NCBI RefSeq assembly: GCF_001613205.1
Contig: NZ_BDBX01000016.1
Span: 62,001 to 126,000 of the forward strand
DNA length: 64,000 bases
Source: Nocardia sienata NBRC 100364
Lineage (GTDB): Bacteria; Actinomycetota; Actinomycetes; Mycobacteriales; Mycobacteriaceae
Direction: 5' to 3'
Part shown: positions 58,701-64,000 of the stretch, one piece after another
Layout of the letters: each line of letters starts with the position of its first letter
How positions within the stretch are numbered: position 1 is the first letter of the stretch
Position numbers and translations under genes: made by a program
Notes under the pieces: model-generated
The model's input: only the letters and a program-made list of their open reading frames with translations
Databases searched by the model: none
What the model was told of the DNA's origin: nothing

Positions 58701-60628
58701 TGCGAGGAGATATTGTTCGCGAAGATGCCGCCGATTTGACTGATCAGCACATACAGGATGATGGCGGCCGCCATCGTGCCGAACTGTTTGAGGCGGTTGT
58801 CCATTCCCCACAGGGGGCGCAGGTCGATGCTCTGACGGCGGATCGCGGGGAGCAGGCTGGCAGCCTGCACGATGACGCCGAGAGTTACGCCACAACCGAG
58901 CACGAGCAGTTTCGGATCGCTCATCCGTACCGGGTCCAGGGTGATCTCCCCCGGTGTCAGCGCATACAAACCCAGTACGACCAGGACCACCACATTGTTG
59001 AGCACCGGGGCCCAGGCGCCCGGTTTGAACGCGCCCCGGGTGTTGAGGATGGCGGTGAACAACGCCGACAACCCGTAGAACAGCACCGCGGGCACCAGCA
59101 GGAAGGTGAGTGCCGTGGTGAGGGCGGTGTTGACCTTGCCATCGGCCGAGACGAAAACATGAGTGGCCAGAATCGGCGCGGCCGCGGTGGCCAGCAGCGC
59201 GGCGGTGCCGAGGATTACCGAGGCCGCGGTGACCAGGCGCCGGATGAAGGCAGCGCCGCCGTCGGAGTCCTCCTGCTCGGCCCGGACCAGCGTGGGGACC
59301 ACGATCGCCGTCAGCACCGCACCCAGCACAAGTTCGGCGATCATGTTCGGAATGAGGCTGGCGGAGGTGAACGAGCTGGCGATGGCCGGGCCCAGCACCG
59401 CCAACAGCAGCAGCTGTTTCCCGAAACCGGTGATCCGGCTGATCAGGGTGGCGATCGCGATCGACCCGGAATCCTTCAGCAGCTTGGACTGGCTGTTGTC
59501 GGCCTTGTCCGAGGGTGTGTCCGCGGCGGGTTTCTCCGCGACGGCGACCCCGGCCGGCGGCCGGTTGTGCGCGGGAACCGTGGCAGCAGGAGTCGGCGCG
59601 GGTTCCCGGCCCGGGGGTATATGGCGGAACGGCTGTGACGGCGGTGCCGAGCGCGGCGCGGGCGACGGGTGCTGCGGTCCGGGCCGGTTGCGCATCCGGG
59701 GCTGTGATTCCGGTGACTGCGGCCGGGCCTGCGGAGGCATCGGGGCCCGGTCCTGGGGAGGTATCGGGGCCCGGTCCTGGGGAGGTGGCGAGGGCCGGTC
59801 CTGGGGCCCGGGCCGGCCCGGCGGCGGGCCACCGGCGGGCGGCGGCTGCATCGGCCGCATCCGCTGTGCGGGGAACGGTTCGGAGGACGGGCCCGCGGTG
59901 GGGGCGCCGTCGGGACGGGGGCGCTGTGCAGGACGCTCGGCGGGCCGTCCAGGGGTCGACGGGCCGGCGCCGGGTGCCGGAGGTCGCCCGGCGCCGGGCA
60001 TGGGCGACCGACCCGGGGGCGGCTGCTGACGGCCACCCGGCGGCGGTACTGCGGCCTGTGCTGATCCCGGGAGTGCGGGTCGATGCTCCGGCGGGACGGC
60101 CGGGCGGGCGCCTGATGGCGGCGCGGAGCGTTGCCCGGGTGGGACGGTTGGGCGCGCGGGCGAGGCCGGCCCCGGGCGTTGCTCGGGCGGGACGGCCGGG
60201 CGGGCGCCTGAAGGGGGCGCGGAGCGCTGGTCGGGCGGGACCGCCGGGCGAGTACCCGCCGGCGGATTCGTGGGCCGCCCGGGCGGCTGGTTCCGGGGCA
60301 AGCGCGGATCCGAATATTGCGGCCGGTTCGGGGCATAGCGATCTTCCCCCGGATGCGGCCCCGGCCCCGGACGCGGGCCGGGCGGGACGGATCGATCCGC
60401 CGGAGTGCCGGGGCGCTCGGGCCTGCGCAGTTGCGGAGGCGGTTCCCGGAACGCACCGGGGCGATCGCGGTCCGGTTCCGGGTCGCCGGGATGGCCGGTC
60501 ATATCCGTCTCCGGACCGGGAACTCGAGGCACTCGCTCCCACGGTGCGCTGGGGGACCGGCGGCCTCGTGGACCGTCGGGTTGTCGACCGGGCTGCTGCC
60601 GATGAGCGGAGGATTCATCGTCGCTCAT
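55724..60628 (-). CDS. murJ: MurJ (MviN) lipid II flippase fused to a pseudokinase and discoidin-like domain
   Basis: A 1634-residue polytopic protein. A disordered Pro/Arg/Gly-rich N-terminus (1-375) precedes the MurJ flippase (about 376-910, some 14 helices, beginning DSGSIAIATLISRITGFGKQ). A linker, a kinase-like domain (about 1126-1380) without the catalytic HRD/DFG motifs, one transmembrane helix (about 1421-1448) and an extracellular discoidin/CBM-like domain (about 1490-1634) follow. In mycobacteria the phosphorylated pseudokinase recruits FhaA. The start at 60628 has AGGAGG four bases upstream; an ATG sits one codon earlier. Confidence 0.94.
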   Translation of the reverse strand: MSDDESSAHRQQPGRQPDGPRGRRSPSAPWERVPRVPGPETDMTGHPGDPEPDRDRPGAFREPPPQLRRPERPGTPADRSVPPGPRPGPGPHPGEDRYAPNRPQYSDPRLPRNQPPGRPTNPPAGTRPAVPPDQRSAPPSGARPAVPPEQRPGPASPARPTVPPGQRSAPPSGARPAVPPEHRPALPGSAQAAVPPPGGRQQPPPGRSPMPGAGRPPAPGAGPSTPGRPAERPAQRPRPDGAPTAGPSSEPFPAQRMRPMQPPPAGGPPPGRPGPQDRPSPPPQDRAPIPPQDRAPMPPQARPQSPESQPRMRNRPGPQHPSPAPRSAPPSQPFRHIPPGREPAPTPAATVPAHNRPPAGVAVAEKPAADTPSDKADNSQSKLLKDSGSIAIATLISRITGFGKQLLLLAVLGPAIASSFTSASLIPNMIAELVLGAVLTAIVVPTLVRAEQEDSDGGAAFIRRLVTAASVILGTAALLATAAAPILATHVFVSADGKVNTALTTALTFLLVPAVLFYGLSALFTAILNTRGAFKPGAWAPVLNNVVVLVVLGLYALTPGEITLDPVRMSDPKLLVLGCGVTLGVIVQAASLLPAIRRQSIDLRPLWGMDNRLKQFGTMAAAIILYVLISQIGGIFANNISSQADEAGPAIYQNAWLLLQLPYGVIGVTLLTAIMPRLSRNAANDDTPAVVDDLSAATRLTMIALIPIVTFLTIAGPQVGDALFGYARFAEDASRLGTAVSFSAFTLIPYSLVLIHLRVFYAREQAWTPTWIILGITTIKILFSALAPVIADSSQQVVIVLGVATGLGFTTGAVIGGFLLHRSLGDLRMANVGRTVSRVLLASLAGGAVMLIADRVMGLDRLTESLGGPGSFIRVGITAIVMFAVAFGLMRLAGIPEVVAITVAVSRRLGITPPAPEIDLGPAEDEYATRVLHRPDPYLAYSGFDSAMDAQSTMVLPVIRPDSVDRTGSGQFPYPVRQTSTRGRTAEVAAYQGEGGPRVSDDAVGERPAADSSSNPASGRLSTDVPPEQTAPGDPHTRRGVGGPAAHDPAYPAEPRMESGAYSDDETARSPRESDDGYEPEEPGEHLSEEQLHQAGATVSATDSVYDTGMVPVPPMTRSSRVQRGPELIPGASVAGGRYRLLAGHGGARGLRFWQALDIKLDREVALTFVDADQKAAGNSGQDGPQAILSRTLRLGRINSPGLARVLDVVRGSSGGIVVAEWTPGRSLREMAETVPSPIGAARAIRVLASATEMAHRSGGALSIDHPDRIRISASGDAVLAFPGTLGDADPQSDVRGLGAMLYALMTARWPLRQDATFGTAATVGGLRPADFGPDGTPVEPRQIRPEVPFEISAVAVRSLEPDKGVRTAATIQHVLEQASVVDQKTDFIPVLRLGQRAPAPVEESLADPELLAAEREKSQRMMWIMVALGILTALVVGIVIWWLVSVFAPGSSSEPLNEQKVIGLTTSRAPDASETPAGPSSAPAAADGVPVPASGVVVFSPEGTPDDPSGAATTTDGDPATSWRTDQYFQQFPALKKGVGLLATLPSPATLTKVSITSSTPGTSVEIRTSPTEAATLDQTQLVGTAVLGDGVTEVPIQTDQAARYVLIWVTGLGNSGAQFQSSIAELGFEAER
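60010..60275 (-). repeat. In-frame repeat in the MurJ N-terminus
   Basis: The segment encodes five to six imperfect copies of RPAVPPEQRPAPPSGA-like units. It is part of the Pro-rich intrinsically disordered tail, and copy number probably varies. Confidence 0.75.
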
Positions 60629-60877
60629 CATGCCTCCTGTATCGCCCGGACCCCGCGCGGCGGTTGTCCCCTGTGTCGCGTCGAACACATTGTCTCGGCG
60701 TTCGCGCGCGACGAACGGCCGGTAGTACATCCGGCTACGCACCGGCACCCGGGCGAACCCGGGCAGCCGGTGCGCACCCTTCTATCTTCCATGGGTCGCG
60801 GGCCCGGGTCACCCTCCCCCGGTCGTGCGCACAGCGGCCTGTCGCCGGTCCGCCCGCCGGGCGTGGGGAATCTGCCG

Positions 60878-63496
60878 CTACACCCGTTCCCGGCCGCGCG
60901 TCTGCCGGCCCGGCGCCTCCCGGGCCGCTTCGCTCACCTGCGGACCGGGACGAGCGCGTCCCCGGCGCCGCGCCCGACCCAATCGGACGACCCGCTGCCG
61001 CAGCCCGGGATCGATACCCTTGTCGGCGGGATCGCGTTTGCCGTGGAAACGCCGCCACAACCGACGCCCGGCCAGCAGGAACAGCAGGGCGGCCGCACAC
61101 GCGGTGATGATCGCCAGGATCTGGCCGTAGGCGTTGGATCGCACCGAGATCGAGGTGGCGTGGCCCAACGGCACCCCCTCCGGGGTGCTCAGTGATATCG
61201 GCACCACCAGTTTGCGGCTGTCACTGACCTCGGTCGGGATCTGGAAGGACCGGGTACCGCGCGGCGGAAGCAACTGCTCGCCGATATCGGTGATCTTGGT
61301 TTCCGCCGGTGCGTCGATCCGGAATCTGATCCGTACCGAAACAGGCAGATCGTTGCGGGCCACCAGCAGCAGCGGACTCGACTCGGAGGCCAGCGTGTAC
61401 ACCCCGCCGGGCGGCAGCACCGATACCGAACGGAAGATCTCGTCGATCGTCGAGGTCGTCTTCTCGATCCGGCGCGCAGCGAAGACTTCGGCCTGCGCGG
61501 TGGGGCCGCCGCGCCGATCGGACAGCGACAGTGCGCGCACCAGATCGTCGCGCAGCGGATCGAGATAGGCGCGCGGGGTCGGTGCCGCCTCGGGCACCTC
61601 CACCATTGCCTGCAGCAACTGCGAGATCCGATGCGACTGGTCGCGGGCAGGGGTCGCGAAATGGACCGGCACCGCCTCCACAGCCGCCTCCGGCAGCGGA
61701 GCCAGCTGATAAGGGACAGGATCGGGAGCCTGACCGACGAGATCGTCGAACGGACGGGGATCGACCACTTTGTTCTCGACCAGCAGATCGAGCTGGCGCA
61801 GTAGCGCGGCGGCCTCGTCCCGGTTCGCACCCCACTGCTGCGGCGGCATGATCAACTGCGAACGCGGCCGACTCGGATCGGCTTGCAGCGCCCGCCAGGA
61901 CACCGCCCCCAGCGCGTCCTGCAGCCGCGCGGTCCGGGAATCGTTGGTTACCGCGTACCGTGCCGCTTCCGGTACATAGGCCGGGGTGGGCGGATTGGAA
62001 CCGACCCCCGCCAGCGCGGCCGCGGGCCAGATGTCGAAGGTCGCCACCCGCAGCGCCGGATCTGCCCTCGAGGAAGCGCCGCCGTCCGGCTGCGCCGGTG
62101 CGGCTCCCGCCGGGGTCTGCGTACCGGTATCCGGCTGCGTACCGTCGGCGGTCGCACCGGCGGGGACCGCATCGGGGGTGTCGCCGGATTCCGGAGCCGG
62201 CGCGGCGGGGGGGACCGCACCCGTTACGCCGGGCAGCCGCACCAGATCGGGTACGGCCGCGTACGGGTCGCCGGCGGCGCCCTCGGGCGCCACCGCGTTG
62301 GCGGCCAGCACCGCGGTTCCGAAGCCCTGGTTCTTCAACAGCTGCGCCGTGCCCTGGTCCAGGTTGCTGGCGTCGGGCAGGCTCACGCCGCGGACCGATC
62401 GGGTGTTCAGGACCGAGTCGACGATCGTCGCCGGCGAATCCAGCGCCCGCGCGGTGAGCGCGGGATCGGCGGCCGCCGCGAGCGCCGCGATATCGACCTG
62501 GGCGAAGGGCAGCGCCACCGTGCACATCGAGGAGGCCAGATGGCGCAATCTGTCCAGCCAGGCCTTCGCCGATTCGGTCCCCGAACCGGGACGCGTCGCG
62601 CCATCTGGATCGGATGGACTGGCCAGCACCCGGTAATCGCTGGTCATGGCCTGCACGGTGAGCAGCAGATCGGGATCGATCGCCAGGCAGACCGCCGAAG
62701 ACGGCCCGTCGGCTGCCCGATCGTCACCGAAGACCGACTCCAGGGCGCCCACCAGCTCGTCCAACCGGCCGCCCCGGCTCACCGACGCGGCCAGCTCGTC
62801 ATCGGTCAGCTCGACCTCGCGGTCCAGGTCGCCGGTCTGCCCGGCCACCATGCGAGGACGATCGGCCAGCGGCCACAGGAAAGTGGTCTGGACCGGCGGT
62901 GCGGTGGGCGCGGGCAACGGCGGAGCGCTCCCGTCCGCGGCGGCCGGCAACCCCAGTACCGGCAGCAGGAACCGTGCGTCGTCCAACCGCGCCTGGCCAC
63001 CGTAATCCGGGGTCCCGTTCACGTTCAGCAGCAGTGGATACACACCCGGCTCGGTGATGTTCAGCGAGGTCCCCGACGCGTCCCGCAGCGGGACGGTCAT
63101 GGTGAACTGCTGGCGCTGCCCCGGCTCCAACCGCACCGCCACATCTTGGAAAGGTGTCGGGAGCTCGTAGTTCACCTGGTCGAGTTTGAGTGTCGTACGC
63201 AACTCACTGGGGTCCGATATCGCCCGTGCCCGCTGCACCCGCACGGCTACCTCCTCGACCCCGCGGTCGCCGATATTGGTAACCGTGCCCGCCACCGTGA
63301 GCACCGGCTCACTCTGCGCGGTGACGGTGCCCGGACTCACCGAATCGAGGGACAACTTCAGGAACTGCGGCATCGAGGTGTCCTCGGCCGACCCCGTGGG
63401 CTGGGCATGAGCCGGGGATCCGAGCAGCGCGGGCAGCGCCGCCGAACCGAGGATGGTCGCGATCACGAGCATGATCCGACTCAGTCCACGCGTCAT
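60878..63496 (-). CDS. DUF6049 family membrane-anchored protein
   Basis: An 872-residue protein with a Sec signal peptide (about residues 1-31, ending AHA). A large extracytoplasmic region starts with an immunoglobulin-like domain ([25 protein letters not shown]); an Ala/Pro-rich insertion near 425-475 follows. One C-terminal transmembrane helix (about 785-808) precedes a basic cytoplasmic tail. It lies between the nudix gene (4-bp overlap) and murJ, as in mycobacteria. The function is unknown; a wall-associated role is inferred from context. Confidence 0.88.
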   Translation of the reverse strand: MTRGLSRIMLVIATILGSAALPALLGSPAHAQPTGSAEDTSMPQFLKLSLDSVSPGTVTAQSEPVLTVAGTVTNIGDRGVEEVAVRVQRARAISDPSELRTTLKLDQVNYELPTPFQDVAVRLEPGQRQQFTMTVPLRDASGTSLNITEPGVYPLLLNVNGTPDYGGQARLDDARFLLPVLGLPAAADGSAPPLPAPTAPPVQTTFLWPLADRPRMVAGQTGDLDREVELTDDELAASVSRGGRLDELVGALESVFGDDRAADGPSSAVCLAIDPDLLLTVQAMTSDYRVLASPSDPDGATRPGSGTESAKAWLDRLRHLASSMCTVALPFAQVDIAALAAAADPALTARALDSPATIVDSVLNTRSVRGVSLPDASNLDQGTAQLLKNQGFGTAVLAANAVAPEGAAGDPYAAVPDLVRLPGVTGAVPPAAPAPESGDTPDAVPAGATADGTQPDTGTQTPAGAAPAQPDGGASSRADPALRVATFDIWPAAALAGVGSNPPTPAYVPEAARYAVTNDSRTARLQDALGAVSWRALQADPSRPRSQLIMPPQQWGANRDEAAALLRQLDLLVENKVVDPRPFDDLVGQAPDPVPYQLAPLPEAAVEAVPVHFATPARDQSHRISQLLQAMVEVPEAAPTPRAYLDPLRDDLVRALSLSDRRGGPTAQAEVFAARRIEKTTSTIDEIFRSVSVLPPGGVYTLASESSPLLLVARNDLPVSVRIRFRIDAPAETKITDIGEQLLPPRGTRSFQIPTEVSDSRKLVVPISLSTPEGVPLGHATSISVRSNAYGQILAIITACAAALLFLLAGRRLWRRFHGKRDPADKGIDPGLRQRVVRLGRARRRGRARPGPQVSEAAREAPGRQTRGRERV

Positions 63497-63999
63497 CGCT
63501 TGCCGGTCTCCATCCGGTCGATCAGGCGGTTCGCCACCTCGGCCAGCCTCCGCTCATCGGCGTAGGCCAGCCTCGAGTTCAATTCGCTCAGTGGTACCCA
63601 GTCCACCTGGGTGACCTCGACATCCGCGTCGGACAATTCACCACCGACCGAACGCAGCAGAAAATGATGCACCGTTTTGTGTACCCGTCGACCCTCGGTG
63701 ACGAACCAGTAATCGATGCTGCCCAATTCGGCGACCACGACGCCCTGGATACCGGTTTCCTCGGCGACCTCCCGGATCGCCGTTTGTTCCGAGGATTCGC
63801 CCTCTTCGATATGTCCTTTGGGCAGCGACCATAGCAGCCGGCCCCGGCGGTCGGTACGGCCGATCAAAGCGGCGCAGCGCGCTTCCGGCGGACCGTCGAG
63901 CCCATCGACCACCAAACCCCCGGCCGAAGTCTCCCGCACGGTACGCATACGAGGTTTCGCCGCACCACCGGCCGAACCACGGCGCCGCGGCTGGCGGCG
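63493..63999 (-). CDS. NUDIX hydrolase (5' end beyond window)
   Basis: A pyrophosphohydrolase with a complete Nudix box, [22 protein letters not shown], near the middle. The internal ATG at 63948 begins [11 protein letters not shown], but the frame remains open and Arg-rich ([12 protein letters not shown]) to the window edge. The mycobacterial counterpart has a similar basic N-terminal extension, so this gene is probably truncated by the window. The substrate may be an oxidised nucleotide (MutT-like); this is inference from family only. Confidence 0.88.
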   Translation of the reverse strand, partial: RRQPRRRGSAGGAAKPRMRTVRETSAGGLVVDGLDGPPEARCAALIGRTDRRGRLLWSLPKGHIEEGESSEQTAIREVAEETGIQGVVVAELGSIDYWFVTEGRRVHKTVHHFLLRSVGGELSDADVEVTQVDWVPLSELNSRLAYADERRLAEVANRLIDRMETGKR

Positions 64000-64000
64000 T

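Overview
This window is the replication-origin region of a high-GC actinomycete of the order Mycobacteriales, most likely a Nocardia or close relative. The evidence is the gene order, which runs nudix - DUF6049 - murJ - sigM - anti-sigma - trxB - trxA - cwlM - GNAT - parB - parA - rsmG - jag - yidC - yidD - rnpA - rpmH - dnaA - dnaN - recF - dciA - gyrB - gyrA - DUF3566 - tRNA-Ile - tRNA-Ala - crgA - trpG - pknB - pknA - pbpA - rodA - pstP - fhaB - fhaA - tRNA-Leu. This is the order I recall around the origin of mycobacteria, here on the opposite strand. No database search was possible; identities come from motifs and synteny.

Region by region. 1-1,700: a palindrome-bearing leader, an SDR oxidoreductase, and tRNA-Leu(CAG) with its terminator. 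1,900-11,800: the fhaA-fhaB-pstP-rodA-pbpA-pknA-pknB operon, whose genes mostly overlap by a few bases and which couples Ser/Thr phosphorylation to wall elongation. 11,850-13,510: trpG, crgA and a PH-domain membrane protein, with two DnaA boxes between the last two. 13,550-24,900: a lineage-specific block with a rhomboid protease, a DrrAB-type ABC exporter, a 6C small RNA, two DUF2236 (MpaB-like) proteins, a thioesterase, a cold-shock protein, a methyltransferase, XRE, HxlR and TetR regulators, an imine-reductase-like enzyme, tRNA-Ala(TGC) and a 35-residue DLW-39 microprotein. 25,000-27,400: tRNA-Ile(GAT) and a small degraded island with a frameshifted tyrosine integrase and a DUF3800 gene. 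27,500-37,100: the DUF3566 gene, gyrA, gyrB, dciA, recF and dnaN. 37,100-38,800: oriC, with many DnaA boxes and a perfect 51-bp palindrome. 38,800-42,000: a glycolipid-binding-domain gene inserted between oriC and dnaA, then dnaA with an unusually long linker. 42,200-46,050: rpmH-rnpA-yidD-yidC-jag-rsmG. 45,300-48,000: a parS cluster, largely non-coding. 48,000-64,000: parAB, a GNAT gene with a possible leaderless promoter, cwlM, trxA/trxB, sigM with its anti-sigma gene, a very large MurJ-pseudokinase fusion, a DUF6049 protein and a NUDIX gene cut by the window edge.

How the genes work together. DnaA, its dispersed boxes and ParAB-parS link initiation with segregation. PknA/PknB/PstP, the FHA proteins, CwlM (here a catalytically dead amidase), RodA/PbpA and MurJ form one peptidoglycan-control network split across both sides of the origin. 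The regions least explained by the conserved core are the 51-bp oriC palindrome, the DnaA-box palindromes at gene junctions, the scattered parS-like sites and the accessory block at 13.5-27.4 kb.
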